Below, piece by piece: positions 43,909 through 57,192 of a DNA stretch of 64,000 bases (position 1 is its first letter; each line of letters opens with the position of its first letter). Both the position numbers and the translations under genes were made by a program. The stretch covers positions 1-64,000 of the forward strand of contig NZ_JGYS01000016.1 of NCBI RefSeq assembly GCF_000741175.1, read 5' to 3'. The stretch is from Bifidobacterium callitrichos DSM 23973 (GTDB lineage: Bacteria > Actinomycetota > Actinomycetes > Actinomycetales > Bifidobacteriaceae). A model generated the notes under the pieces. That model had not been told where the DNA came from and made no database searches. It saw nothing but the letters and a program-made list of their open reading frames with translations.

Positions 43909-45009
43909 CTAGAAAAGCTTGCTGACATCGTTCCCGTCCGCATCGGCATCCGGCCGTATGCCGAGATGCCTCCACGCCTTGTCGGTGGCGACGCGGCCCT
44001 TGGGCGTGCGGATGAGGAATCCCTCACGCACCAGATACGGCTCGCACACGGTCTCCACGGTCTCCGATTCCTCGCCGACCATGGCCGCAAGGGTGTTGAG
44101 ACCCACCGGACCGCCGTTGAAGTTCCTGACGATGGCGTTGAGCACCGCGATGTCCAACCGGTCGAGACCCTCGGCGTCGATCTGGTAGAGGGACAGCGCC
44201 TCCCTGACGTCATCGGGGCCGACGGAGGGCAGATCATGAACGATCGCCCAGTCGCGCACGCGGCGCAGCAGACGGTTGGCGATACGCGGCGTGCCGCGGG
44301 AACGCAGCGCGAGCTCGTGGGATGATCCCTCGTCCAGAACGATGCCGAGCACTCCGGAGGAACGCTCGACGAGCTTCTCCAACTCCTCCACCGGATAGAA
44401 GTCGAGGTGGGCGGTGAAGCCGAATCGGGCGCGCAGCGGCGAGGGCAGCATGCCCTCGCGCGTGGTGGCGCCGATCATCGTGAAGCGCGGCAGCGTGAGC
44501 GGGATCGACGAGGCGCCCGGCCCCTTGCCGACCATCACGTCGACTCGGAAGTCCTCCATCGCGATGTACAGCAGCTCCTCGGCCGCACGCGGCAGACGGT
44601 GCACCTCGTCGACGAACAGCACCTCCCCCGCGTCCAGCGAGCTCAGGATCGAAGCGAGGTCGCCGGCGTGCTGGATGGCGGGACCGGAGGTGATGCGGAT
44701 CGGCACACCGAGCTCGTTGGCGACGATCATCGCCAACGTGGTCTTGCCGAGGCCCGGAGGGCCGGCGAGCAGGATGTGGTCCGGCGGCACCTCGCGCTTG
44801 CGCGCCGCGTCGAGGAACAGCTGGAGCTGGGCCTTGAGACGGGGCTGGCCGATGAATCCGGCGAGGGCGTGGGGGCGCAGCTCCTCGTCGCTGACCGGTT
44901 CGTTGCCGAGCGGCTGGGAGGAGACCATGCGCAGCGACTCCTCGTTGGCCCCGATGTTCTCGTTGCCCTGCGGCTGGGCAAGTTCGGCGCTGATGTACGG
45001 TTCGTTCAT
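43909..45009 (-). CDS. ruvB: Holliday junction branch migration helicase RuvB
   Basis: Hexameric AAA+ motor that drives branch migration with RuvA. It is 366 residues. Walker A is [16 protein letters not shown], Walker B is [11 protein letters not shown], and [18 protein letters not shown] is the sensor-1 region. The winged-helix C-terminus contains [14 protein letters not shown]. It overlaps ruvA by four bases. Confidence 0.96.
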   Translation of the reverse strand: MNEPYISAELAQPQGNENIGANEESLRMVSSQPLGNEPVSDEELRPHALAGFIGQPRLKAQLQLFLDAARKREVPPDHILLAGPPGLGKTTLAMIVANELGVPIRITSGPAIQHAGDLASILSSLDAGEVLFVDEVHRLPRAAEELLYIAMEDFRVDVMVGKGPGASSIPLTLPRFTMIGATTREGMLPSPLRARFGFTAHLDFYPVEELEKLVERSSGVLGIVLDEGSSHELALRSRGTPRIANRLLRRVRDWAIVHDLPSVGPDDVREALSLYQIDAEGLDRLDIAVLNAIVRNFNGGPVGLNTLAAMVGEESETVETVCEPYLVREGFLIRTPKGRVATDKAWRHLGIRPDADADGNDVSKLF

Positions 45010-45641
45010 GTCCGTCTATCACCGCCCTCTGTCCAGCGAGGCGAGGGCCAGACGCAGCACTCTGGCACGTCCGTCTCTGCGATCGGCGTGGTGATGCCAT
45101 TGTCCTCCAAGGCGGCATGCACCGCGTATTCGGCGTCCTGTTCACGCCAGCCAAGGGACATGAGGCCCTCGATGACCTGTGCGGCACCCTTGTCCTCGAC
45201 TCCGGCGGTCGTCACGGAGGTGCCGTTCTCCTCCAGAGCCTCCAGATCGATGGACCCCTTGAGCTCGAGGATGATCTTCTGCGCGCCCTTCCTGCCGAGA
45301 CCGGGAGCCTTGGCCAGGGCTGCGGCGTCGTTGTCGGCGATCGCGCGGGCGAGCTGGGTGGGGTTGAGCGTCGAGAGCAGCGACAGCGCCACCTTCGGTC
45401 CGATGCCGTTAACCTTGATCAGCTGCAGGAACGTGCGCTTCGCCGCGGGCTCGAGGAACCCGTACAGCGTGATCGCATCCTGCGAGACGTTGAGATAGGT
45501 GTAGACCCTCGCCTCCATGCCGCCATGGACGCGGGAGAGGTCGGCCGAGGGCATGCGCACCTCGTAGCCGACTCCCCCGACCTCGATGAGCATGGCCGAG
45601 GCATCCACCGCATCGACCATGCCGCGTAACGAACCGATCAC
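45006..45641 (-). CDS. ruvA: Holliday junction branch migration protein RuvA
   Basis: Junction-binding partner of RuvB, 211 residues. An N-terminal OB fold ([20 protein letters not shown]) is followed by two helix-hairpin-helix motifs ([32 protein letters not shown]) and a C-terminal RuvB-contact domain. The start is GTG at 45641 just behind GGAGGT. A LexA box lies 12 bases upstream. Confidence 0.93.
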   Translation of the reverse strand: MIGSLRGMVDAVDASAMLIEVGGVGYEVRMPSADLSRVHGGMEARVYTYLNVSQDAITLYGFLEPAAKRTFLQLIKVNGIGPKVALSLLSTLNPTQLARAIADNDAAALAKAPGLGRKGAQKIILELKGSIDLEALEENGTSVTTAGVEDKGAAQVIEGLMSLGWREQDAEYAVHAALEDNGITTPIAETDVPECCVWPSPRWTEGGDRRT

Positions 45642-45652
45642 GACACCTCCTA

Positions 45653-45668
45653 TCGAACAACTGTTCGA
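45653..45668. promoter_or_regulatory. LexA (SOS) box upstream of ruvA
   Basis: TCGAACAACTGTTCGA is a perfect inverted repeat of seven bases around two, in the 81-base ruvC-ruvA gap, matching the actinobacterial LexA operator pattern. Confidence 0.8.
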
Positions 45669-45722
45669 CAGTGTATCACACGGTATCGCACGCGGGCATC
45701 ACATGCAGGTATCGCACAGACA

Positions 45723-46307
45723 TCACATGCCGCGGTCGGCGTTGATATGGCGCTTCGTCGCCTTCTTGGCGGCATCGGCCCACTGCCGCTGCGCGGGCGT
45801 CAGATGCTCCTCGCGCTCCCCGCCCTGCAGCGCGCCCGCGGGACGCAGGGCGTGGCAGATCGCCAGCGCGAGCGCATCGGCCGCGTCGGCGGGCGTGGGC
45901 ATCCTGTTGAGGTTGAGGATGCGCGTGACCATGCGCTCGACCTGTATCTTCTGCGCCTGGCCGTTGCCGGTGATCGCGAGCTTCGCCTCGGTCGGCGTGT
46001 GCAGCGCCACCGGGATGTTGCGCTGCGCTGCGGCGAGCATGGCCAGTCCCGCGGCTTGCGCGGTGCCGAGCACGGTGTTGCGGTTCGACTGGGCGAACAC
46101 GCGCTCGATCGACACGGCATCCGGAGCGTAGGTCTCGATCTTGTCGACCAGCCCGTTGTAGATGGAGAGCAGACGCAGATCCTGCGACACATCGGGCGAC
46201 GAACGCACGACGTCGACGTGAATAAACGAAAGCCGGCGGTGTGCGCCGGCTTCGATCACGCCGACCCCGCAGCGTGTGAGCCCGGGATCGACGCCAAGGA
46301 TGATCAC
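45723..46307 (-). CDS. ruvC: Holliday junction resolvase RuvC
   Basis: Endonuclease that cuts Holliday junctions, 194 residues. The first catalytic Asp is in [17 protein letters not shown]. The second acidic residue is in [13 protein letters not shown], with the later Asp pair in [16 protein letters not shown]. The start is GTG at 46307, using the GAGGAG at the end of yebC as its ribosome site, six bases after the yebC stop. RuvA and RuvB follow. Confidence 0.94.
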   Translation of the reverse strand: MIILGVDPGLTRCGVGVIEAGAHRRLSFIHVDVVRSSPDVSQDLRLLSIYNGLVDKIETYAPDAVSIERVFAQSNRNTVLGTAQAAGLAMLAAAQRNIPVALHTPTEAKLAITGNGQAQKIQVERMVTRILNLNRMPTPADAADALALAICHALRPAGALQGGEREEHLTPAQRQWADAAKKATKRHINADRGM

Positions 46308-46313
46308 CTCGGA

Positions 46314-47069
46314 TTACTCCTCGTCAAGCTGTTCCATGACCTCGTCGGAGGCGGTCCAGTTGGAGTAGATGTTCTGCACATCGTCCAGATCATCGAGGTT
46401 GTCGATGAGCTTGGAGACCTTGCGCGCATCGTCGAGGGTCAGTTCGACCTCGTTCTTCGGGCGCATGACGATATCAGCGGAATCGTAGTCGAAACCGGCG
46501 TCCTGCAGGGCCTTGCGGACGGTGTGCAGGTCGGACGGGTCGGTCACGACGGTGAACACGTCGCCATCGTCGACGACGTCCTCGGCACCGGCGTCGCCGG
46601 CCTTCTCGAACAGGTCGTCGAAGTCGACACCCTCGGACGGAACCTCGATCTGGCCCTTGCGCTCGAAGTTGAAGGACACGGAGCCGGAGGTGGCCAGAGA
46701 GCCGTTGCCCTTGGTCAGGGTGGAACGGACCTCGGCGGCCGCGCGGTTGCGGTTGTCGGTCAGGCACTCGATGATGAGGCCGACGCCGGCGGGGGCGTAG
46801 CCCTCGTAGACGATGTCCTCGTAGTTGGCGCCGCCGGCTTCCTCACCGGAGCCACGCTTGATGGCGCGCTTGATGTTGTCGGCCGGCATGGAGGCCTTCT
46901 TGGCCTTGTAGACGGCGTCGTAGAGGGACGGGTTGCCGTCCGGATCGCCACCGCCCATACGGGCCGCGATCTCGATGTTCTTGATGAGCTTGGCGAAGAG
47001 CTTGCCGCGCTTGGCGTCGATGGCGGCCTTCTTGTGCTTGGTGGTCGCCCACTTGGAATGACCTGACAT
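46314..47069 (-). CDS. yebC: YebC/PmpR family DNA-binding regulatory protein
   Basis: A 251-residue protein of the TACO1/YebC family, implicated in transcriptional control or in translation of difficult sequences. It begins [23 protein letters not shown], with [19 protein letters not shown] and [19 protein letters not shown] precedes the ATG at 47069. It is the first gene of yebC-ruvC-ruvA-ruvB, a common actinobacterial order. Confidence 0.93.
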   Translation of the reverse strand: MSGHSKWATTKHKKAAIDAKRGKLFAKLIKNIEIAARMGGGDPDGNPSLYDAVYKAKKASMPADNIKRAIKRGSGEEAGGANYEDIVYEGYAPAGVGLIIECLTDNRNRAAAEVRSTLTKGNGSLATSGSVSFNFERKGQIEVPSEGVDFDDLFEKAGDAGAEDVVDDGDVFTVVTDPSDLHTVRKALQDAGFDYDSADIVMRPKNEVELTLDDARKVSKLIDNLDDLDDVQNIYSNWTASDEVMEQLDEE

Positions 47070-47134
47070 AATGCTCCTAGCAGGTTGACGGATAATGGAC
47101 AAACGAAACGATTGTAGGGCGGTTAGCCGACAAT

Positions 47135-47173
47135 CGGCTTCGTCCGATCAATGTCGTCGATCGGACGAAGCCG
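47135..47173 (-). terminator. Hairpin between thrS and yebC
   Basis: CGGCTTCGTCCGATC (47135-47149) pairs perfectly with GATCGGACGAAGCCG (47159-47173) around a nine-base loop, 46 bases after the thrS stop. Confidence 0.65.
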
Positions 47174-47219
47174 GTCGGGGAACCGCCCCGCGGCTCGTAT
47201 CAGAACCGCTCGGAGTGTC

Positions 47220-49262
47220 TCACTCCTCGGTGTCCTCGGTCGCGGCCTTGAAGTCGTCGGCCGAGTTGACCTGGACGCGCTTCTTGATGACCTCGAGGAT
47301 CTTCGCGCGCGCCTCGTCGACCGGCACGCCGTTGAGCTGGCTGCCGTCGCGGAAGCGGAAGCTCACCGCGTTGTTGTTCATGTCCTCCTCGCCGACGATG
47401 AGGATGAACGGTGCCTTGGACTTGGAGGCGTTGCGGATCTTCTTGCCGAAGCGGTCGTCGGAGTAGTCGATCTCGCAGCGGACCATCTCGTCCTCGAGGC
47501 TCTTGACGAAGCCGGCGAGGTGCGGGGCGAACTCGTCCGCGACCGGCACGCCGAGCACCTGCACCGGGGCCAGCCACGCCGGGAACGCGCCGGCGTAGTG
47601 CTCAAGCAGCACGGCGAAGAAGCGCTCGATGGAGCCGAACAGCGCACGGTGGATCATCACCGGACGCTGGTGGGTGCCGTCGGCCGCGATGTACTCGAGC
47701 TGGAAGCGCTCGGGCAGGTTGAAGTCGAGCTGGATGGTCGACACCTGCCAGGTGCGGCCGATCGCGTCGCGGGCCTGCACGGAGATCTTCGGGCCGTAGA
47801 ACGCGGCGCCGCCCGGATCGGCCACGAGGGTCAGGCCGGAGTCCTTGGCGACCTCGGCGAGCGTGTTGGTCGCCTCCTCCCAGATCTCGTCGCTGCCGAC
47901 GTACTTGTGCTCGTCCTTGGTGGACAGCTCGAGGTAGAAGTCGTTGAGGCCGAAGTCCTTGAGGACCTTCAGGACGAAGGTCAGCAGGTTGGTCAGCTCG
48001 CCCTTCATCTGCTCGCGGGTGCAGTAGATGTGGGAGTCGTCCTGGGTAAGGCCGCGCACGCGGGTCAGACCATGGACCTCGCCGGACTTCTCGTAGCGGT
48101 ACACGGTGCCGAACTCGAACAGGCGCAGCGGCAGCTCCTTGTAGGAGCGCTGGCGGGACTTGAAGATGAGGTTGTGCATCGGGCAGTTCATCGGCTTGAG
48201 GTAGTAGTCGAAGCCCTGCTTGGTGATGTTGCCGTCGGCGTCGCGCTCCTCGTCAAGGCGCATCGCCGGATACATGGAGTCCTTGTACCAGTGCAGGTGG
48301 CCGGAGGTCTCGTACAGGCCGCCCTTGGTGATGTGCGGGGTCTGCACGAAGCTGTAGTGGTACTTGCGGTGCATCTCGCGGGAGTAGTCCTCCATCGCGT
48401 TGATGACGGCCGCGCCCTTCGGGTGGAAGACGGCCAGGCCCGGTCCGATCTCCTCCGGGAAGGAGAACAGGTCCATCTCGGCGCCGATCTTGCGGTGGTC
48501 GCGCTTGGCGGCCTCCTCAAGACGCGTCTGGTAGGCCTTGAGATCCTCCTTGGTGGCCCATGCGGTGCCGTAGATGCGCTGCATGGTCGGGTTCTTCTCG
48601 TTGCCACGCCAGTAGGCGGCGGCGGAGCGCTCGATCTTGAACGCCTTGATGAAGCGGGTGTTCGGCAGGTGCGGTCCGCGGCACAGGTCCTTCCACACGA
48701 CGTTGCCGTCGCGGTCGACGTTGTCGTAGAAGCTCAGCTCCTTGCCGGAGATCTCGGTGGCCGTGGAGGGGTCGAGATGCGCCTCCTTGTCCTTGATGAG
48801 CTCGATCTTGAACGGCTGATCGGCCTCCTCCGCGAGCGCCTCCTCCTCGGTCGTCACGCGGCGGCGGAACGACTGGGAGGACTTGATGATGCGCTGCATG
48901 TGCTTCTCGATGTTCTTCAGATCGTCCGGCGTGAAGGGCTGGTCGACCTGGAAGTCGTAGTAGAAGCCGTCCTTGATGATCGGACCGACGCCGAGCTTGG
49001 CGTTCGGGAACAGTTCCTGCACGGCCTGGGCCATGACGTGCGTCGCGGAGTGACGCATGATGCCGAGGCCGTCCTCGGAGTCGAGCGTGACGGATTCGAC
49101 CGTGTCGCCGTCAGCGAGCGGGGTGTACAGGTCGCGCAGTTCGCCGTTCAGGCGCACCGCGATGATGTCCTTGTCGTCCGCGAAGAGCTCGACGCCGGTG
49201 GTGGTAGCTTCCACCTCCTTCGCCTCGCCGTTGACTGTGATGGAGATGGAGCTTTGCGCCAT
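47220..49262 (-). CDS. thrS: Threonine--tRNA ligase
   Basis: Class II aminoacyl-tRNA synthetase, 680 residues. An N-terminal TGS domain ([15 protein letters not shown]) is followed by the editing domain with the zinc-site [11 protein letters not shown] (about 88). The catalytic core has MNCPMHN (catalytic zinc Cys), [25 protein letters not shown] (motif 2) and [15 protein letters not shown] (motif 3). The C-terminal anticodon-binding domain ends with the Glu-rich EDTEE. No T-box or other leader is evident in the 200 bases upstream. Confidence 0.96.
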   Translation of the reverse strand: MAQSSISITVNGEAKEVEATTTGVELFADDKDIIAVRLNGELRDLYTPLADGDTVESVTLDSEDGLGIMRHSATHVMAQAVQELFPNAKLGVGPIIKDGFYYDFQVDQPFTPDDLKNIEKHMQRIIKSSQSFRRRVTTEEEALAEEADQPFKIELIKDKEAHLDPSTATEISGKELSFYDNVDRDGNVVWKDLCRGPHLPNTRFIKAFKIERSAAAYWRGNEKNPTMQRIYGTAWATKEDLKAYQTRLEEAAKRDHRKIGAEMDLFSFPEEIGPGLAVFHPKGAAVINAMEDYSREMHRKYHYSFVQTPHITKGGLYETSGHLHWYKDSMYPAMRLDEERDADGNITKQGFDYYLKPMNCPMHNLIFKSRQRSYKELPLRLFEFGTVYRYEKSGEVHGLTRVRGLTQDDSHIYCTREQMKGELTNLLTFVLKVLKDFGLNDFYLELSTKDEHKYVGSDEIWEEATNTLAEVAKDSGLTLVADPGGAAFYGPKISVQARDAIGRTWQVSTIQLDFNLPERFQLEYIAADGTHQRPVMIHRALFGSIERFFAVLLEHYAGAFPAWLAPVQVLGVPVADEFAPHLAGFVKSLEDEMVRCEIDYSDDRFGKKIRNASKSKAPFILIVGEEDMNNNAVSFRFRDGSQLNGVPVDEARAKILEVIKKRVQVNSADDFKAATEDTEE

Positions 49263-49462
49263 GATGTGTCCTTTGCTATCGGGGCCCGCGTTACTAATGG
49301 GCAGGCCTGGACTGTGTGATCAACAGTGGACACGATAGGCACGATCGGCGACATGCGCAAGCCGCGTTCGAGTATCGAACGGATTGATGAAACCGGCCAT
49401 ACACGGTTCACGGCCCATTCGAGGCCGGTTCATCATCGGTTCATCGTCGATTCATCGCCGGC

Positions 49463-49651
49463 TCAGGCGCGCTGCACCAGCCATTGCGCTGCGACCTTCT
49501 TCGAGGGGAACACGCCCTGCGCGCCGTTGGCCCCGTCGGCCAGCCACATGCGCTTCAGTCCGAAACGCTGCTTGCGCACCGTGCCCGCTCCCGCTCCGTC
49601 GTGGAGCACGGCGAACACGCCACGCTCTATCCTCATGATCCTGACGTCCAT
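49463..49651 (-). CDS. Small hypothetical protein
   Basis: A 62-residue protein (MDVRIMRIERGVFAVLHDG... GVFPSKKVAAQWLVQRA) with AAGGAGG eight bases before its ATG. It is beta-rich then helical, with no signal peptide. Function unknown. It is located between thrS and the tRNA-Asn pair on the same strand. Confidence 0.6.
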   Translation of the reverse strand: MDVRIMRIERGVFAVLHDGAGAGTVRKQRFGLKRMWLADGANGAQGVFPSKKVAAQWLVQRA

Positions 49652-49772
49652 GATCCCGGCCTCCTTGCCGTAATCTCTTGTTCGTTATCTGCGATGCTAA
49701 CGTCGACACGCGCGACGCGCCGTCCGGAACACGCGGAGAGGTTGCGGCGAAGGCTCCGATGCATCCGAACAC

Positions 49773-49805
49773 ACAGAAAAGCCGCCGGCGATGCGCCGAC
49801 GGCTT
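49773..49805 (-). terminator. Rho-independent terminator of the tRNA-Asn pair
   Basis: On the minus strand AAGCCGTCGGCG and CGCCGGCGGCTT form a 12-base stem (one mismatch, three-base loop), followed by TTTTCTGTG, six bases beyond the tRNA. Confidence 0.85.
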
Positions 49806-49811
49806 GTTGGG

Positions 49812-49884
<73 letters not shown>

Positions 49885-49931
49885 ATATTCAGTTTTCTCC
49901 ACCCGAGCCTCTCGGCTCGACCGAAGTATGG

Positions 49932-50004
<73 letters not shown>

Positions 50005-50102
50005 ATGGCTTGCTCACAGGATCTCTCCCGTTCGCACAAGACGTGTACTTTACCGTGAGGCCAGTGGAAACGTCAAATTCGGCGTGTCTACATCGAACAC
50101 AT

Positions 50103-51146
50103 CTACATCGAGACCCTGGTCAGGGGCATTGCGGAGTCGATGGGGAAATCGGGGGCGCTGGGCCTGACGCCCGCCTCGACGAGGTTCACGCCGAGCATGG
50201 CGACCATCGCACCGTTGTCGGTGCACAGCTTCAGTTCGGGGATGCGCACCTCGATGCCGTTGCTGCGTCCGAATTCCAGCAGCTTCGCGCGCAGCTGCGA
50301 GTTCGCGGAGAATCCGCCGCCGACGATCAGCGTCTTCGAATCGTACTGGCGGCAGCCGCGCATCGCCTTTCTCGCCAGAACCGTGGCCACCGAATCGGCG
50401 AGCGAGGCGCACACGTCGTCGACGGGGATCTCGCGGCCTGCGGCCTGCTCCCCTTCCACCCAGCGGGCCACGGCGGTCTTGACGCCGGAGAAGCTGAAGT
50501 CGTAGGGGTGCCTTGCGCCGGCCTGCCCTTGGGTCAGGCCCTGCGGCACCTTGATGGCGTGCGGGTCGCCCTGCTGGGCGTGACGGTCGATATGCGGGCC
50601 TCCCGGGTAGGGGAAGCCCAGCAGGCGGGCGACCTTGTCGAAGCACTCCCCCGCCGCGTCGTCGAGCGTCGTGCCGACCACGTCGATGCGGCGCGCCACG
50701 TCCTCGACGTGGAGCAGCGACGTGTGCCCGCCGGAGACGATCAGGGCGAGCGTGTCGTCGGGGAACGGGCCGAACTGCAGCTGCGTGACCGCGATGTGTC
50801 CGATCACGTGGTTGATGCCGTAGATCGGCTTGTTCGCGGACCATGCGAGGGCCTTCGCGCCGGAGACGCCCACGGCGAGGCATCCGGCGAGACCGGGGCC
50901 GGCGGATACGGCGATCGCATCCACATCGGACAGTTCCAGACCGGCGTCGGCGAGCGCCTTGGATACGCATGGCACGAACGCCTCGGCGTGCGCGCGCGAG
51001 GCGATTTCGGGGATGACGCCGCCGTATCGCGCGTGTTCCTCCATCGAGGAGGCGACCACGTTGGACAGCAGCGTGCGTCCTTGGACGATGGCGGCCGCCG
51101 TTTCGTCGCAGGTCGATTCGATGCCGAGCACGATGGGTTCGCTCAT
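50103..51146 (-). CDS. tsaD: tRNA N6-threonylcarbamoyladenosine transferase TsaD
   Basis: Transfers the threonylcarbamoyl group to A37 of ANN-decoding tRNAs (t6A). It is 347 residues of the Kae1/TsaD family. Visible motifs are GIESTCDETAAA, the metal-binding HNHAH-like INHVIGHIAV, SGGHTSLL, and GGGFSANSQLR with CTDNGAMVAMLG. The start is ATG at 51146, overlapping rimI by four bases. It is the last gene of tsaE-tsaB-rimI-tsaD. Confidence 0.94.
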   Translation of the reverse strand: MSEPIVLGIESTCDETAAAIVQGRTLLSNVVASSMEEHARYGGVIPEIASRAHAEAFVPCVSKALADAGLELSDVDAIAVSAGPGLAGCLAVGVSGAKALAWSANKPIYGINHVIGHIAVTQLQFGPFPDDTLALIVSGGHTSLLHVEDVARRIDVVGTTLDDAAGECFDKVARLLGFPYPGGPHIDRHAQQGDPHAIKVPQGLTQGQAGARHPYDFSFSGVKTAVARWVEGEQAAGREIPVDDVCASLADSVATVLARKAMRGCRQYDSKTLIVGGGFSANSQLRAKLLEFGRSNGIEVRIPELKLCTDNGAMVAMLGVNLVEAGVRPSAPDFPIDSAMPLTRVSM

Positions 51147-51736
51147 CGTTTGTCTTCCTCCCGTTCCTTGTGTTCCTTGCCCTGTTGCCTGCCGCTGCCC
51201 GTCCCGGAGTCCGCGAATCCGATCACTCGTGGGGCGAGGTCCAGAGCCATGGTGTACGCGTCGATGTTGCCGGGCTGGTAGTAGCGTTTGCGCAGTCCCA
51301 TGCGCGTGAAGCCGAATCGTTCGTAGAGCGCGAGTGCGGGGTCGTTGTCGACGCGCACTTCGAGCAGCATGCGTGCGGCGCCCTGGCCGCGCGCCTCGTC
51401 GATGAGCGTGGCCAGCAGCTTCGCGGCGATGCCTCGACGCTGGTATGCGCCCGAGACGCCGATGGTCATGAGCTCCGCGTCGTCGCCGTCGTACCAGAAG
51501 CCCGCGTATCCGACGATGGCGGAGGTGTCGTCCACGCAGACGTAGTAGGTGCGGGCGGGGGCGTCCAGCTCCTCGCGCACCATGTTCTCGCTCCATGCGC
51601 CGCGGCCGAACAGTTCGCGTTCGAGTCGCGCGACGGCACCGACGACGACGTCACGGTCGAGTTCGTCGATGGGCGTGATGCGCAGGCCGGACAGTCCGGC
51701 CTGCGTCGGCTGTATCGATTGCGTCGGCTGCGTCAT
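51143..51736 (-). CDS. rimI: Ribosomal protein alanine acetyltransferase (RimI)
   Basis: GNAT acetyltransferase for a ribosomal protein N-terminus, 197 residues. Motif A is AELMTIGVSGAYQRRGIAAKLLATL. The C-terminal part has LLEVRVDNDPALALYERFGFTRMGLRKRYY, characteristic of RimI. A Lys/Glu/Arg-rich tail (GKEHKEREEDKR) is an addition. It overlaps tsaB by four bases and tsaD by four. Confidence 0.9.
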   Translation of the reverse strand: MTQPTQSIQPTQAGLSGLRITPIDELDRDVVVGAVARLERELFGRGAWSENMVREELDAPARTYYVCVDDTSAIVGYAGFWYDGDDAELMTIGVSGAYQRRGIAAKLLATLIDEARGQGAARMLLEVRVDNDPALALYERFGFTRMGLRKRYYQPGNIDAYTMALDLAPRVIGFADSGTGSGRQQGKEHKEREEDKR

Positions 51737-52581
51737 GCTTGCGGACCTGCCGTTTCGGCCCCGATTCCGGTCTTGACCCCATCCGCGCGCGTGGCACTCT
51801 CGTGGCCGAGCACGTGCTTCAACGGCGCGGGGATCTCGGCGTCGGGTCGGCGCAGATAGAGCGGTTCGACGGGCGGCTGCGCGTCGCCGCGCGCGGTGCG
51901 GCCCGTTGCGGTCGCGGCGAATATGTCGAGTCCTCTGGCGCCGAGGTCCAGCACGGACCGGTCGGTCACGTCGCCGAGACGCTCGATCCCCTGCCATGCG
52001 GCGGCGTATTTGGCGGCGCCGTGTCCGGCCACGTCGACGATGTAGTCGACGCCGTCGCGTTCGGCATGCTCGGTCACGGCCGCGTTGACGCGTTCGACGA
52101 TGCGTTCGGGGTAGTCGATGTCCATGGCGATCCAGCGCCTGTCCGCCGCCTGGAAGTCGGGCAGGCTGATGGATCCGTGGTTGAGGCAGAAGTACAGCTG
52201 CTTGCGTCGCGCGTCGTTGACGCATAGGGTGACGTGACGATCCAGCTCCTGTGCGGATTGCGAGGATTGCGCGGATTCGGCCGCCATCATCTCGCCCTGC
52301 ACGTCGAGGATGTTCTGCCCGATGAGCGTGGCGCCGGTGGCGAATGCGATGGCCTTGGCGGCGACGATGCCGGCGCGCAGGCCGGTGAACGGTGCGGGAC
52401 CGGTACCCACGATGACGGTGTCGATGTCGGCGGGGTTCAGTCCCGCCTCGCCGACCGCACGGGCGATGTTGGGCTGGAGCCGTTCGACATGGGTGCGCGA
52501 ATCGGTTTCGATGATCGGCTCATGCCCCACGACGCCCACGGTCGAACCGTATGACGTGTCGATCACCAGTGTGCAGCCCAT
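51733..52581 (-). CDS. tsaB: tRNA threonylcarbamoyladenosine biosynthesis protein TsaB
   Basis: Scaffold partner of TsaD, 282 residues of the ASKHA fold. The N-terminal LVIDTSYGSTVGVVG and the central VIVGTGPAPFTGLRAGIVAAKAIA are family signatures. The C-terminal third is longer and less conserved than the 230-residue enterobacterial protein. It is first in the overlapping tsaB-rimI-tsaD set, 61 bases after tsaE. Confidence 0.88.
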   Translation of the reverse strand: MGCTLVIDTSYGSTVGVVGHEPIIETDSRTHVERLQPNIARAVGEAGLNPADIDTVIVGTGPAPFTGLRAGIVAAKAIAFATGATLIGQNILDVQGEMMAAESAQSSQSAQELDRHVTLCVNDARRKQLYFCLNHGSISLPDFQAADRRWIAMDIDYPERIVERVNAAVTEHAERDGVDYIVDVAGHGAAKYAAAWQGIERLGDVTDRSVLDLGARGLDIFAATATGRTARGDAQPPVEPLYLRRPDAEIPAPLKHVLGHESATRADGVKTGIGAETAGPQA

Positions 52582-52642
52582 GAAACCTCCCTATGATCGG
52601 AAAAAGCCTCTAGCGAGTGTACACCCGGCCGCGGCGCGTACG

Positions 52643-53224
52643 TCACAGCGTGAAGTCGGCCCAGCGGGGGCCGACGGGCACGAGCGTGACGATACGCGTG
52701 CCGTCGCCGGTGAGTTCGCCGTCCGGCCCGTAGGCGGCCGTCCCGTCGTCGGTATCGTCCAGCGGGCGGGCGATGTGGATCTCCAGACGTTCGGGGGCGA
52801 GCGCCGCGACCATCTGCTCGCCCCATTCCATGAGGATGACGGTGTCGTCGTCGGTGTCCTCCAGCTCCTCGTCGAGTCCCAGCGATTCGAGCTCGTCGAG
52901 GAGCCGATCGACGGCCGCCTGGCCGGGCGCGTAGTCGGCGCCGCCGAGACGGTAGGCGTCGACGTGCACCAGATGGGCGGGGCCGCCGTCGGCGAATCGT
53001 CCGTCGAGTTCGCGGGCGATGGTGAACGTGGGCGAGACGATCGGCTCGCCGATGCCGAGACCCTCGCCGAATCCCTGTGCGAACGTCGTCTTGCCGGCGC
53101 CCAGCGGTCCGGACAGGAGCAGCACGTCGCCGCCGCGGACCTTCCCCGCGATGCGGCGGCCCAATGCGTGCATGTCCTCGCCGGTGGGCACTTCGATGCG
53201 GATGGTTCCGTTCCCGTTGGTCAT
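52643..53224 (-). CDS. tsaE: tRNA threonylcarbamoyladenosine biosynthesis ATPase TsaE
   Basis: P-loop ATPase of the t6A complex, 193 residues. Walker A is LSGPLGAGKTTFAQGF. SPTFTIARELD and HVDAYRL follow, and Walker B-like VILMEWGEQM is toward the middle. The C-terminal end carries a Gly/Asp-rich extension. AAGGAGG precedes the ATG at 53224. Confidence 0.9.
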   Translation of the reverse strand: MTNGNGTIRIEVPTGEDMHALGRRIAGKVRGGDVLLLSGPLGAGKTTFAQGFGEGLGIGEPIVSPTFTIARELDGRFADGGPAHLVHVDAYRLGGADYAPGQAAVDRLLDELESLGLDEELEDTDDDTVILMEWGEQMVAALAPERLEIHIARPLDDTDDGTAAYGPDGELTGDGTRIVTLVPVGPRWADFTL

Positions 53225-53267
53225 TTCGTCCTCCTTCATCGTTCTATCGGCCGTCCCATCGGTCGTT

Positions 53268-54230
53268 CTATCGTCCCTTCGTCGCGATCGTCTCGATGCT
53301 GCGCTCGAGCGCGTACATCGGATCGCCGCCGCTGGTCTTGCTCTGCTCGTCGGCCCATGCGAGCATCCGTATGCAGGCGGCCAGTCCCTGCGACGTCCAT
53401 CCGCCCAGACGGACCTTCTGCAGCATCCAGCTTGGCATGCCGGCCTCGGCCGCGGAGATCGCACCGGTCTTGACGGCCGACGCCTTGGCCACGGTGCGCA
53501 GCTTCGCCGCAAGCGCGCCGATCAGCGCGATCGGAGCCGTGCCCTGTTCGACGGCCGAACGCATCATGACGATCGCGTCGGCGGTGCGGCCGGCCAGCGC
53601 CGCGTCGGCGACGGCGAATCCGGTGACCTGCGGATTGTCGGTCAGATACTGGTTGACGCGGTCCAATCCGATCGGATCGTCGTCGAAGTCGAAACACAGC
53701 TGTCCGCACATCGCATCGAGTTCCCCGGTGCGATCGCCGAGCACGTCGACGAGCTGCTGGGCGGCGAGCGGTTCGACGCGTCGGCCAAGCCGTTCGAAGC
53801 GGGACAGGACGAAGTTGAGCTTCGCCTCCGGCTTCTTCAGGTCGGGCACCTCGTCCTTCGCCGCTCCGGCACGCACCAGCTGGTCGACCAGACGCCTGCC
53901 CTTCTGTCCTCCCTCGTGGCGGCAGATGACGCGGCTCGCGTTCGGATCGTCCGCCGACTCCCTGAGATAGGCGAGGATCGCCTCGCCGAGCTTCTCGTCG
54001 GCGGATTGCAGATTGTCCACCCGCACGACCGCGGTTTCGGCCAGGAGCGAGGGGCTCACCGCCTCGTCGAAGGCGTACCGGTCGGCCGACGCCGCGTCGA
54101 TCTCGATGAGGTCCGCATCCGGTCGGGTCTTGAGCGCCTCATCGCATAGTTCGCGTGCGGTACGCGCGTTGAGGTAGGCGTCTCCGCCGAACACCACGCG
54201 CACGAGCGCGTCTCCTGCCTTTGTTGCCAT
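53268..54230 (-). CDS. holA: DNA polymerase III subunit delta
   Basis: Clamp-loader subunit that opens the sliding clamp, about 320 residues. The N-terminal AAA+-like part has VVFGGDAYLNARTARELCDEAL, followed by a central RVDNLQSADEKLGEAILAYL. The C-terminal LGGWTSQGLAACIRMLAWADEQSKT is the DnaE-binding helical domain. No Walker A is expected in delta. The ATG at 54230 has GGAG just before it; an earlier ATG at 54239 is possible. It follows the acnA gene direction after a terminator hairpin. Confidence 0.85.
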   Translation of the reverse strand: MATKAGDALVRVVFGGDAYLNARTARELCDEALKTRPDADLIEIDAASADRYAFDEAVSPSLLAETAVVRVDNLQSADEKLGEAILAYLRESADDPNASRVICRHEGGQKGRRLVDQLVRAGAAKDEVPDLKKPEAKLNFVLSRFERLGRRVEPLAAQQLVDVLGDRTGELDAMCGQLCFDFDDDPIGLDRVNQYLTDNPQVTGFAVADAALAGRTADAIVMMRSAVEQGTAPIALIGALAAKLRTVAKASAVKTGAISAAEAGMPSWMLQKVRLGGWTSQGLAACIRMLAWADEQSKTSGGDPMYALERSIETIATKGR

Positions 54231-54278
54231 GATCTCCATCACCCCACACCCGTTGGACAACGGGCGCGGAAAGACGGG

Positions 54279-54327
54279 ACGGGCCATGGCCGATCGCAGC
54301 GGAATGCTCCGATCGGCCACGGCCCGT
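54279..54327 (-). terminator. Hairpin after acnA
   Basis: Two 17-base arms (54279-54295 and 54311-54327, one mismatch) flank a 15-base loop, 26 bases beyond the acnA stop. Confidence 0.65.
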
Positions 54328-54353
54328 CATGACTTGCGCGGCGAATGCGGCAA

Positions 54354-57071
<2,718 letters not shown>

Positions 57072-57192
57072 ACTTCCTCCGAAATCATTGGTCGGCTGCT
57101 GTTTGCCGTTGATTATCCACTTCGAATGGTACGGGTACGTTACTTTTCCTCTGGCGTGTCGGCTTGAAAGGTGAGACAATTCGCGCTTCGCC

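Noticed and set aside
49263..49462. Possible T-box leader before thrS
   Set aside because: I find no T-box core sequence or specifier arrangement in the roughly 200 bases upstream; only short GTTCATC repeats near 49430.
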